This document shows, piece by piece, positions 7,740 to 18,091 of a stretch of DNA of 64,000 nucleotides. The position numbers and the translations under genes were made by a program. Position 1 is the stretch's first letter; every line of letters begins with the position of its first letter. The stretch lies in the NCBI GenBank assembly GCA_028015205.1, contig CM051519.1, forward strand, positions 80,249,539 through 80,313,538, read 5' to 3'. A model generated the notes under the pieces. The model had not been told where the DNA came from. It saw only the letters and a list, made by a program, of their open reading frames with translations, and searched no databases. The DNA comes from Mytilisepta virgata (taxonomy: Eukaryota; Mollusca; Bivalvia; Mytilida; Mytilidae).

Positions 7740-8255
7740 ATGTCTCGTAAAGAAAAGAAAACCAAAGACCAGACCAAGCGCGATATCGTTCAAGACGCCA
7801 TGACAGCTTCCGATATTCCTTTGAAAGTACTACTTGGTGGAGGAACGTATGCAGAGCTGACAGAATGGAATGGCAGTAAAAGAGTAGATCTCAGATTTTG
7901 GGAAAGTGAAACGGTGCCTACCAAGACCGGAGTGAGCTTATCTTTGATACAATGGAAAGCTTTATGCGAGACTACTGATGTTCTGGATGATTTGATCGGT
8001 AGAGTACAGGATAAAGAACTAGTCGACTGGAGATATCACATTGGGGACAATGTATTCGTCACCGTCAAATCCCCATACCCCACTATTTGGATAAGAAAGC
8101 ACTTTATACCCCGGGGATACTGGACCTATCGTCCAACAAAGAGAGGAATCGGCTTGGACACCTTCGAATGGAAAGAACTGAAGAAGATCATACCTTTGTT
8201 TGAAGAGAAAGAACCAGAACTTAAAACATTGACTGATGTAGATTTTGTAAAATAA
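7740..8255 (+). CDS. Protein with two PC4-like domains, 171 aa
   Basis: Intact intron-less ORF 11 bp downstream of a TATA/initiator promoter. The N-terminus is Lys-rich. Two halves each resemble the PC4/p15 transcriptional coactivator C-terminal domain, which binds single-stranded DNA. Repeat 1 (about 28-82) has VDLRFWES and TKTGVSLSLIQWKAL. Repeat 2 (about 94-155) has VFVTVKSPYPTIWIRKHF and RPTKRGIGLDTFEWKEL. The beta-strand, then K-G-[VI]-x-L-x-x-x-x-W helix pattern is diagnostic. Single-stranded DNA binding in replication or transcription of the element is inferred. The stop codon TAA (8253-8255) lies inside a polyadenylation signal AATAAA (8251-8256). The identical copy is at 1597-2112. 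Confidence 0.75.
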   Translation: MSRKEKKTKDQTKRDIVQDAMTASDIPLKVLLGGGTYAELTEWNGSKRVDLRFWESETVPTKTGVSLSLIQWKALCETTDVLDDLIGRVQDKELVDWRYHIGDNVFVTVKSPYPTIWIRKHFIPRGYWTYRPTKRGIGLDTFEWKELKKIIPLFEEKEPELKTLTDVDFVK

Positions 8256-8256
8256 A
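8251..8256 (+). terminator. AATAAA overlapping the stop codon
   Basis: The AATAAA signal contains the TAA stop of the PC4-like gene, implying an extremely short 3' UTR. It is mirrored at 1596-1601. Confidence 0.6.
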
Positions 8257-8411
8257 ATATGAAACTGTTTCATTTGTGTTTGTCGTCGATAAATATCCCA
8301 GTATACAATCACATCGATCAGTCTTGATCTACCAATCAAACCGACAACATGAGTACCGAGTGGCCTTCCGATCATCAGCAGTAAACTACATTCCTTCAGC
8401 AGTAGCAGCAG

Positions 8412-11400
8412 CAGCGATTAAAAGTGACAAATAGCACCAAAAAACTGAAATGAGCACGCGAGTAAGATCATGAGTAGCGATGAACAGCAAAGAGCAAGAG
8501 AAGAGCAGCGATGAGCAAGAGAAGAGCAGTGATGAGCAAGAGAAGAGCAGCGATGACGAACAGCGATGACGAACAGCAACAAGCAGCAGGAGCGAAATGA
8601 GCACGCGAGTAAGGCCCTGAGTAGGGATGAGCAGCAAAGAACAAGAAAGGATCAGCGATGAGCAAGAGAAAAAACAGCGATGAGCAAGAGAAGAGCAGCG
8701 ATAACGAACAGCAAAAAGCAGCAGGAGCAGTAGTGGCAGCGAAAACAGAGACAAGTAGCCCAAAAAAAACGAAATAAGCACGCGAGTAAGGTAAGGAGTA
8801 GCGATGAACAACAAAGGACAAGAGAAAAACAGTGATGAGCAACAAAGAGCGAGAGAAAAACAGCCATAAGCAGTAAAGAGCAAGAGAAAAACAGCGATGA
8901 GCAGTAAAGAACGAGAGAAAAACAGCGATGACCAGTAAAGAACAAGCGAAAAACATTGATGAGCAGTAAAGAGCAAGAGAAAAACAGTGATGAGCAACAA
9001 AGAACAAGAGAAAAACAGCGATGAGAAGCATAGAGCAAGAGAAAAACAGCGATGAGCAGTAAAGAGCAAGAGAAAAACAGCGATGACCAGTAAAGAACAA
9101 GAGAAAAACAGTGATGAGCAGTAAAGAACAAGAGAAAAACAGCGATGAGAAGCATAGAGCAAGAGAAAAACAGCGATGAGCAGTAAAGAGCAAGAGACAA
9201 ACAGCGATGAGCAGTAAAGAGCAAGAGAAAAACAGTGATGAGCAACAAAGAACAAAAGAAAAAACAGCGACGAGCAGTAAAGAGCAAGAGAAAAACAGTG
9301 ATGAGCAACAAAGAACAAGAGAAAAACCAGCGACGAGCAGCAAAGAGCACGAGAAAAACAGCGATGAGCTACAAAAACCAAGAGAAAAACAGCGATAAGC
9401 AGTAACGAGCAAGAGAAAAACAGCGATGAGACGTAAAGAACAAGAGAAAAACAGTGATGATCAACAAAGAGCGAGAGAAAAACAGCCATAAGCAGTAAAG
9501 AGCAAGAGAAAAACTGCGATGAGCACGAGAAAAACAGCGACGAGCAGTAAAGAACAAGAGAAAAACAGTGATGAGCAGTAAACAGCACGAGAAAAACAGT
9601 GACGAGCAACAAAAACCAAGAGAAAAACAGCGATGAGCAACAAAGAGCGAGAGAAAAACAGCGATAAGCAGTAAAGAGCAAGAGACAAACAGCGATGAGC
9701 TACAAAAACCAAGAGAAAAACAGCGATAAGCAGTAAATAACAAGAGAAAAACAGCGATGAGCAGTAAAGAGCAAGAGAAAAACAGCGATGAGCAACAAAG
9801 AACAAGAGAAAAAACAGCGACGAGCACGAGAAAATCAGAGATGAGCTACAAAAACCAAGAGAAAAACAGCGATAAGCAGTAACGAGCAAGAGAAAAACAG
9901 CGATGAGACGTAAAGAACAAGAGAAAAACAGCGATGAGCACGAGAAAAACAGTGATGAGCAACAAAGAACAAGAGAAAAACAGCGATGAGCAGCAAAGAG
10001 TACGAGAAAAACAGTGATGATCAACAAAGAGCGAGAGAAAAACAGCCATAAGCAGTAAAGAACAAGAGAAAAACAGCGATGAGCACGAGAAAAACAGTGA
10101 TGAGCAACAAAGAACAAGAGAAAAACAGCGATGAGCAGCAAAGAGTACGAGAAAAACAGTGATGATCAACAAAGAGCGAGAGAAAAACAGCCATAAGCAG
10201 TAAAGAACAAGAGAAAAACTGCGATGAGCACGAGAAAAACAGCGATGAGCAGTAAAGAACAAGAGAAAAACAGTGATGAGCAGTAAAGAACAAGAGAAAA
10301 ACAGCGAAGAGCACGAGAAAATCAGAGATGAGCTGCAAAGGGCACGAGAAAAACAGCGATGAGAAGCAAAGAGCAAAAGAAAAACAGCGATGAGAAGCAA
10401 AGAACAAGAGAAAAACAGCGATGAGCACGAGAAAAACAGCGATGAGCTACAAAGGGCACGAGAAAAACAGCGATAAGCAGCAAAGAGCAAGAGAAAAACA
10501 GCGATGAGCAACAAAGAACAAGAGAAAAACAGCGATGAGCAACAAAGAACAAGAGAAAAACAGCGATGAGCAACAAAGAACAAGAGAAAAACAGCGATGA
10601 GCAGTAAAGATCAAGAGAAAAACAGCGATAAGCAGTAAAGAGCAAGAGAAAAACAGCGATGAGCACGAGAAAAACAGCCATGAGCTGCAAAGGGCACGAG
10701 AAAAACAGCGATGAGAAGCAAAGAACAAGAGAAAAACAGCGATGAGCACGAGAAAAAAAGCGATGAGCTGCAAAAACCAAGAGAAAAACAGTGCTGAGCA
10801 GTAAAGAAGAAGAGAAAAACAGTGCTGAGCAGTAAAGAACAAGAGAAAAACAGCGATGAGCAACAAAGAGCAAGAGAAAAACAGCGATGAGCAGTAAAGA
10901 GCAAGAGAAAAACAGCGATAAGCAGTAAAGAGCAAGAGAAAAACAGTGCTGAGCAGTAAAGAGCAAGAGAAAAACAGCGATGAGCAGCAAAGAACAAGAG
11001 AAAAACAGCGATGAGCACGAGAAAAACAGCGATGAGCTGCAAAGGGCACGAGAAAAACAGCGATAAGCAGCAAAGAGCAAGAGAAAAACAGCGATGAGAA
11101 CGAGAAAAACAGCGATGAGCTACAAAAACCAAGAGAAAAACAGCGACGAGCAACAAAAAACCAAGAGAAAAACAGTGCTGAGCAGCGATGAGCAAGAGAA
11201 AAGCAGCAATGAGCAGCGATGAGCAACAAAGAGCAAGAGAAAAACAGCACGGAGCAAGAGAAGAGCAGTGATGAGCAAGAGATGAGCAGCAATGAGCAGT
11301 GATGAGCAGCGATGAGCAAGAGAAGAGCAGCGATGAGCAGCACGGAGCAAGAGAAGAGCAGCGAGGAGCGGGATGGAGCAAAACAAGAGAAACGAAGTGC
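8412..11400 (-). repeat. 31-bp minisatellite, right arm
   Basis: GA-rich tandem array with the core AAGAGAAAAACAGCGATGAG plus an 11-bp variable part. The period is exactly 31 bp over long stretches (for example 10871 to 10902). Variants: CAGTAAAGAGC, CAACAAAGAAC, CTACAAAAACC. The inner part (8412-8815) and outer part (11190-11400) are degenerate and mix in blocks containing AGTAAGG and CACGCGAG. The C/T strand (minus) is nearly stop-free in all three frames, so the long Ser/Leu/Phe/Cys ORFs here follow from the repeat and are not called as genes. Confidence 0.95.
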
Positions 11401-11404
11401 ATCA

Positions 11405-11660
11405 TAGAAATGGACCGCCGTTGCTAAGGCGGTTGCTAAGGACACCCCTCCATTGATCTAATGGTGACAGCATCACTTGGAGGTAAGAGGACATAATCCA
11501 ATCCTACCTTTGGTCCTCACAGAAAATACCCCCAAATGAAAAGAGCGGGATAAGGGGAGATAATCCAATCCTACCTTTGGTCCTCACAGAAAACATCACC
11601 CGCAGATGAAAAGAGCGGGATAAGGGGAGATAATCCAATAGTGTACTTCGTATACTCTCG
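11405..11660. repeat. RFX-like half sites and 67-80-bp tandem repeat
   Basis: GTTGCTAAGGCGGTTGCTAA at about 11420 holds two copies of an X-box-like half site. About 2.5 copies of a unit follow, starting TAATCCAATCCTACC at 11494 and 11561 and again (partial) at 11641. The unit also holds GGTCCTCACAGAAAA and AAAAGAGCGGGATAAGGGG. Confidence 0.8.
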
Positions 11661-11756
11661 GACATAACAGTGAGAGACCGATGAAAGATCTAGAGACGAC
11701 CGATAAGCACGGGAAAAGGGGAGATAATTCAATCTGGTCAAGCATCAACATTAGGG

Positions 11757-12140
11757 TCCGTGACTTGCGTCACTTCCGTCAACAAATGGCGGAAAAAAAC
11801 ACCCTACTTCCGGTTGCACCAACCACTTCCGGTTCCGCCCGAACATGCGCAGACCACACATCCGGGTCCTACCACGTGACTTACGTCACTTCCGTCAACA
11901 AATGGCGGAAAAAAACACCCTACTTCCGGTTGCGCATGCGCGCAAACCACTTCCGGGTACTTCCGGTTCCGCCTACGCATGCGCAGAACACACATCCGGG
12001 TCCTACCACGTGACTTGCGTCACTTCCGGCAACAAAGGGCGGGAAAACTACCCACTTCCGGTTGCGCATGCGCGCAAAAATCACTTCCGGTTCCGGTCAC
12101 CTGACTTCCGGTTCCGGTCACGTCACTTCCGGTAGCACCA
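11757..12140. promoter_or_regulatory. Three promoter-like tandem repeats
   Basis: Three diverging units of about 120-130 bp begin at 11757, 11877 and 12008. Each holds, in order: an E-box/CRE-like start (CACGTGACTTACGTCA in unit 2), ACTTCCG ETS sites, a YY1-like CAAATGGCGG, ETS again, an NRF1-like GCGCATGCGC (units 2 and 3), and further ETS sites. These are the motifs of housekeeping CpG-type metazoan promoters. The array lies at the outer edge of the palindromic element, where GC-rich sequence gives way to AT-rich host DNA. No ORF with a convincing start follows directly, so the driven transcript is unknown. Confidence 0.6.
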
Positions 12141-12149
12141 CCTCAGCAC

Positions 12150-13070
12150 CACCTCAAATGATAACTGAAAACCGCATACATACTACTCGGATGTCACCAA
12201 CTTGAAATGTGGCATATGCCGTTATATTCCCTGTATCGACGTAAACGTGTACAGCATGAACGATGAACGAAGAAAAATATGGATATATAAGAGATGCTAA
12301 AAGAACCGTCCGGACGATTATTTTATAAAATAAACGATGCTACAAAAGCCCTTTAACGGTTAATTTCCATGGTATAGTTTAATGTACATCGTATTTACAA
12401 TGCATACGAGTACTATTTTACTAGAACCGGTGATTTTATATTGAACTATTTAAATGTTAGTTTCTGTGTTACAACGATAAAAAAATCGTTGATACCACTT
12501 AGTCGATTGCGGTGATAGTGGACTCCAAGAATCCAAGGGAATCAACAAGACAGTTGCTAGTATTTCTTTATTAACCCAAAAATTATACTTTAAATTTATT
12601 ATTACAAAACAGGTTAATTTTGTAAAAACTTAGGAGTAATCCCTCGTGCATAGTTTTGTCCTAAGATAATTTTGAACCACTCAGATTCTGACAAAAAATT
12701 ACAAAGTAAGGTCAAGAAATACCAAAGTGATATTTGAAGGAGAGTAAAATCGTAACAACTGACAAACTCCGGAGAACAACGAAGACAAGACGAAAACAAT
12801 ACATGCACTACAATTAAAAACTAAAAACGTATGAACAACATGGACATGTTTAGGTATGAACAACAAATATGTTAGATATTCTCATAGACAACATATTTGT
12901 CGAATTTGGCGGTCGAATTTTTCAAAAAACAATCGACATTCCAATGGAAACCAACTGTGTTCCTCTCCTGCCCGGTCTGATTCTGTACTCATATGAAGCA
13001 GACTTCATTCATGGGATATACTAAGTGAAAACAAAAAGAAACTAGCCCAATCCTTTAATTTCACTTTTCG
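12150..13070. other. AT-rich DNA without recognised gene
   Basis: Composition drops sharply to AT-rich at about 12,150. I take this as the boundary of the palindromic element with host DNA. No coding or repeat signal is recognised. Confidence 0.5.
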
Positions 13071-13075
13071 TTATA

Positions 13076-13680
13076 TAGGATACTAAAGACAGCGAAGTCC
13101 GCTTTATATTTGGATTTGTTTCTTGTAATAGAAAACGAGAGACATTTGAAGACAAAACTTTATGACAAACGATGGTTGATTCAACTTTCCTATTATAAAA
13201 TTTCCCTTCTTAAGTACCAATATACCAGCATTGCCTGAATATGGCGTCTACGTTTGTCAGCTTATCCGGTATTCAAGGGCATGCGTGAGTTACTGAATTT
13301 CGATAAAGAGGATTACTGTTGTCACAAAACCTGCTTAACCAGGGATAAATTGATATCATCACTTAGAAAATTGTACGGTCGTCATCACGAATTGATTGAC
13401 CGTTACAGTGTTCCAATATCGAAGATGATGTTAGACCTGTTCCCACTGTCGTAACATTTCATGTACCTCCGCCGATTTGTAACTACCACCGGATTGACGG
13501 TGTCGTATATGGAGCAGGAACTGCTTACCCTTCCGGAACCCTGAGTTCACTCCTGGTTTTTATAGGAATTCGTGTTGTTCATTGTTTTTTTTTTAGTTTT
13601 CACTGTTTATTTGTTGTGCTGTGCTTGTGGTTATCCAGTTGTCTTCCCGGGTTTGTATGTCTAATGGATTGCATTTTTTT
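13076..13680 (+). mobile_element. Reverse-transcriptase C-terminal remnant
   Basis: The conceptual translation, with frame changes, reads SALYLDLFL, LYDKR, then GVYVCQLIRYSRACVS-like residues and GRHHELIDRYSVPISKM before a stop at 13454. This is the C-terminal part of a mollusc-type reverse transcriptase whose class I cannot fix. The downstream 3' region to about 13,680 is shared with the copy at 24,515. Related fragments lie at 37.9, 43.7 and 54.7 kb. Confidence 0.7.
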
Positions 13681-15282
13681 TTGTTTTTTTTTTTGTTTGA
13701 TCCTTGGATAAATTTGTCCTTTTGGTCATTTAGGCCCTTTTGAATTTGATCTTGAACCTGTTTGATTGCGTTTTGGTTTTGCAACATTTTACGGCTTGAA
13801 CTCAACTTATATGTCGTAAATCGAAGGAATGTGCAAATTTTAAGCATTAAAACAGGTATCATATAATTTCAATATTTGAGATTGTTTTACACATGGGTGC
13901 AAGGTATCGTTCATCATTTTTTTTGTTTCAAGGTAAAAAGTGTGCTTCGAGACAAGTGCTTCTGAAGAAAAAAAACGTGTGCGAGACATGGTGTCAGATA
14001 AAACTATTGTAAAAACGAAAACTCCAAACTCGGAAATGATACCGTCAAATACATAACGATATCGGAAAATCCACCAAAGCTCGACTGCGAAAAATCATCG
14101 ACAAAACCTTCGATTTGCATTGCAGAATTAGCTTTGAAAATAAGTTCTGCAAGTAGCCAAAGTAATCCCACTGCATACTAGTGTATTTTTTCGCAATGAT
14201 AATAGTTTAAAGATTCAGTGTCCTTTAGATAAAAACTTAATCTCAATTAAAGGGCATGGTACATGTATGATGTGACCCGATATTTGACTCCCAGAATGTC
14301 AAAATTAAAAAGTAATTAAAGCCTTACTCTCAACTACCATTAAGCACTCTTAAAATGTTGAATTTTGAGGGAAACTTTTTGTTTTCAACGAGAAATTTCC
14401 GTAATAGCTGCAATATGCTTTCAAAGATGGCTAATTGTGAAGAATCAATAAAAACAAAGAATTTCACTCATTTTGGACTTCTGAATTAAAATTTTGATAT
14501 AAGCAACAGCCTTGTCCAAACAGATATTTTACTGAAATGTGTTTTTATCTTGAAAAGATATTATATATAAAATATATAAAAGCGGCAATTTTAAGCAAAG
14601 ACTTGTTTGTTTATATTTTGACGCCAAAACATTGAACATTTAATGGTTTATTAGTTTTTAATAGACGTAACAACGAAAATACCACATGCCATGGATCAAA
14701 GAATATTGAAAACAGTATATAAATTACATCTTCTCTCTTTCTTTTTAAGATTATTTCAAAGTATTTAAAATCTTTGTTAATATATTAAGCAATTTGTTGC
14801 TCGTTTATCAGTAAGTTATTCTGTTTCCTGTTATTCCTTTTCTTTATATGTTAATACTTTAATTTCCCTATTAGTACACATTACAGCATACACGATCGCA
14901 ATATGCCATACACTACTTCATTAGAAATTACATGTACAAAGTTACCATACAATGTACAATATGGAAAATTAAACTTAAAACCTGTGTGATGGGCAATTTA
15001 TAAGTTGTATCACAAGTATTATGCAATAAACGATACCAGAAACCATATGGTGAACGAAATGCAACATTCTTAGTGTTTTAATGTTTGTGCTCCATTGTTC
15101 AAATTTTCTTATACGTATTTGTTTAGGTGATATCTTTCATAACATTGTTTGCTGTTTTTCTATTCTCCCAGATTAGCTTTGTTGTTTGATTTTGGTTTTG
15201 TTGTGTATTTCCCTGTCTTATCGCTTTGGTTTTCTTTTGCTGAATGATATTTTTTACCTGAATTTCTCTAATATTGACTTAC

Positions 15283-15354
15283 AGAATTTCCAATTTCACC
15301 ATTTTATCAAAAATACCATCGTCCAGAAATGTGATTTTGTTGTTGCTTAAGTCC
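15283..15354 (-). CDS. LRR exon of gene B (72 nt)
   Basis: Flanked on the minus strand by acceptor AG (15355-15356) and donor GTAAGT (15277-15282). It encodes one leucine-rich repeat, DLSNNKITFLDDGIFDKM plus VKLEIL, in phase 1-in/2-out. The preceding exon candidate at 20897-21034 ends with two bases (AT) that complete with this exon's first G to ATG, so the two join in phase. Further LRR exons of this gene are expected left of 15 kb but none was recognised down to 12.2 kb. Confidence 0.8.
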
Positions 15355-15761
15355 CTACAAGAACAGTGTCAGTTTAAAAACAATTCTTACATTTCATACA
15401 AATGTGCAGAAAATTCAAAATGAGGTGTTTTGTTGTGCAGAAAACATGTGCAATGTTAACAAAGTATTCTAATATGACGTCCTATGTATCGTCAAAGATA
15501 TATTACCCGATATATCCACTTCTATAGAAGCTTGTTGTAAACACGAATTGTATGAACTTTAACAAGAAAAAAATGTCTTTTTCACACGAATTTTTTTTAT
15601 CTTAGAAAGAAATTATTCAAAATATGCTCTTAAAAGGACAGAATGCAACATATTAATCGCAAGAGAAATGAAGCGTCCAAAACAAGGGTAAATACATAAA
15701 GGACAACTCAAATGAGCAAAATTAGCGAATTTGTCCTATAAGAACAGAAATAATTTATGGT

Positions 15762-15893
15762 GGTTATAGATTTGAAGTCATTTACACATGATCTAGGTCT
15801 TTATATTCGTATTTTATACCTCGCATATGTTCGGTATAAAATATCCGAATATAAAGGCCCAGCCATTGTGTAAATGACTTCAACTCTATAACC
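15762..15893. mobile_element. Foldback MITE, about 132 bp
   Basis: Near-perfect inverted repeat. GGTTATAG(A)TTTGAAGTCA and the following 35 bp pair with the right half around a short spacer near 15824-15831. Such hairpins are typical of foldback/MITE insertions. Confidence 0.7.
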
Positions 15894-15899
15894 CCCCAT

Positions 15900-17450
15900 G
15901 AAATATTTCTAAACTTTTTACTTCTTTTGTGAAATAAGTAAAACTTTTGTATCATTTTAACTAACTGATTGATTTTTTGGACTCTTCTGTACACCGAGTG
16001 AAAACCAAAATCCGTTGTTCACTTTATAAGTGTTCTCTTATTTTCAGTGTCGTGTGTGTTTTATAACTTTATCTGTGTATCCGTGTTTGTCTTATGGTTA
16101 ATGCCGTTTAATGTCGTTTAGATTCCTATCGATGTACAAATGTATTCCTGTCTTATTAAATAATAATCATAATAATATATGTAGTTATTGCATTTATATT
16201 GCTTCAAGAATACTTCATATTGTCTAGTTTGCGAGTGTGATATGATATAATACGATGGAAAATATTCAAATAACCTAAATTTTTTATAGTAGCATGTATT
16301 TCCACATTTTAATCATGGGCATTTATCTTCATATCAAAAGACGCGCGTACTGAACATGTATGTTGAACTCGTGCAAATATGAAAATATGACAATGTGATG
16401 CTATTTCAAGTTAACAGAAAAATTTTCCAGTCTTCTTGTGCAAAAATTATTCAACCATTGATCATATTAATTATTATTCCAATCTACACGGAAGCATGTG
16501 TTTGTCTCTTCAGACCAGCTAGCATTTTCAAACAACTTCTTTTGCATTTTAATTTTGTAATCACACGAAATGCATTTAGTTGCATTGTGTACACACAGAT
16601 AAACATATTACACGACCCCTTTTCATTCAATTAAATGGAATGTAGTCATTACTTCATAAACAAATATTTACATGGTTTTGAAGAATTTGTACCTTTTTTA
16701 CAAAGCATAATACACATGCGCATAATAATTGACAGTTCGAGAGCGTACAAAATGTGTAAGTGCTTTATATGAATCTTTCGTAATTTCAAAATTCACAATT
16801 TATTCAATTTGAAAAATACAATAGCGTGGATATGACTATTGATGATGTTTTATACATCATTCCAATCCGACATCTTTGACCGAACATGCTCTCCATGACA
16901 ACATAAACGACAAAGCTCAGCAATACTGCAATACAAAACAAAATATTTTATTTGATTGTTGTTCACTTGATACAGTTAAAGGGCTAGAAGATTTTAACGA
17001 GCGAAACCAGAAAACGTCTATTACAAAGTTCTTGATTTCACAAGCCGTTCATGCTTTGCTTTCAAAAAGTTTAATTTTAGGTATCAACATGGATACCCGG
17101 CTTTAAGAAAAGCATTTATCATGAACAAATTTTCCTATTGTAGTTTCTATTATAATATCGTAAATAAATGAAAACGACTTGGCAAAAACCAAAAGAAAAT
17201 AGGAAGTACCTTAAGATCTTTTCACAGTAAAGCTATAAATATGAAATTTTAAGATTGATTGATTGGTTAGTGTTTAACTCAGGCATAATTGCAGCCATAT
17301 CACGGTGTGAACCAATTGAAATAATTATAAATTGATTTATTTATGAAAATTGCTTAATCTCCCGGTGATCTGAAGATTTTTAATTTATACTGGACTTTCA
17401 TCAATACTGTCGATTTATTCTGAATTACATTACTTTTTTGTAATGCATAA
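15900..17450. other. No gene recognised
   Basis: AT-rich DNA. A short open frame at 16876-17106 and the AAGATCTTTTCACAGTAAAG-like block near 17,212 share sequence with the RT-linked region at 55,050, which suggests old retroelement debris. Confidence 0.4.
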
Positions 17451-17499
17451 GTTAAGTCCTCGTTAAATAGCCCAGCAAACCGTTTGAAAGATGAAAATA

Positions 17500-17570
17500 T
17501 TTGATACCAATTTTGATGCACAAGATGTGCACATATCGTCGATTAAGACTCATCAGTTGTAAAAATTTCG
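17500..17570 (-). ncRNA. Hammerhead-like motif (retrozyme repeat)
   Basis: On the minus strand: CUGAUGA, stem II GUC/GAC, GAUA (GAAA in other copies), stem III GCAC/GUGC, cleavage triplet AUC, then AAAAUU able to pair with AAUUUU upstream as stem I. One core base is changed, so activity is doubtful. A second copy follows at 17,662. Confidence 0.6.
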
Positions 17571-17589
17571 TTCTAGTATCGAAATAATA

Positions 17590-17900
17590 GCAACTGAGCT
17601 GTGGATACCCTCGGGGACCTCGAGTCCACCAGCATCGACTCAGTGGTAAAAATAAAGATCTTTGATACCAATTTTGATGCACAATATGTGTACATTTCGT
17701 CGATCAACGGATCATCAGTTATGTTCAAGGCCTAAAATGTTGAAAACCAAAACAACAATTCAAGAAGTTGAAGAGCAATTTAAAAATGCAAACATGACCA
17801 AAAAAGGGTAAAGCCAAATCATCTAAGGACAGAGCTATGCACAAGGAAGATACTCCTTGGCTTTTACAAATTTTGCCATTTGAATTTTGGGCTAGTATCG
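17590..17900 (-). mobile_element. Retrozyme-like repeat with second hammerhead
   Basis: It contains another CUGAUGA...GAAA motif (17662-17730). It also has body sequence shared with 63,480-63,780: CATCTAAGGACAGAGCTATG, and CTCGGGGAC followed by CATCGACTCAGTGGTAAAAA. Tandem hammerheads around a short non-coding body are the layout of metazoan retrozymes. Confidence 0.6.
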
Positions 17901-18091
17901 AAGAGCTGCTGATCTCTTACTGATTCCATTTCCCTCCAGCTGAAACCTCAAATTGTTATGAAGGAATCATTGATTTTATTTTAGACTTTTCAATTACGAC
18001 GTTCCTAAAAGTTTCAGAAATCTCGTGGTCAGCAGCTAGACTAACCAGGAAAGTAAACAATGTAGAAAGTACATGTATGTAACATAGACTT

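Larger units (their letters stand above)
1..9852. repeat. Giant palindrome, arms about 4.9 kb
   Basis: Every ORF on one arm has an identical partner on the other arm in the opposite strand. Paired coordinates sum to 9852 over most of the arms and to 9853 in the outer part. The one-base shift comes from a T/G homopolymer difference near 1083 versus 8765. Near the centre the sum becomes 9870 because the left telomere-like array is 18 bp longer. The left arm is cut by the window edge. The right arm continues past 9852, so the true arm is longer. Near-identity means a recent origin, active gene conversion, or an assembly/read fold-back. The last cannot be excluded from sequence alone. Confidence 0.95.

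Noticed and set aside
1..11400. CRISPR array
   Set aside because: The 31-bp repeat has no unique spacers and the genome is metazoan.
8386..11445. Long ORFs of 230-430 aa rich in Ser/Leu/Phe/Cys on the minus strand, and their partners at 26-1466 on the plus strand
   Set aside because: They run in all three frames of a 31-bp repeat and have no promoter, start context or domain; they are by-products of the minisatellite.
11681..12135. ORFs of 96-110 aa in the promoter-like repeats
   Set aside because: They are translations of the tandem repeat, with no domain; the motif content explains the sequence better.
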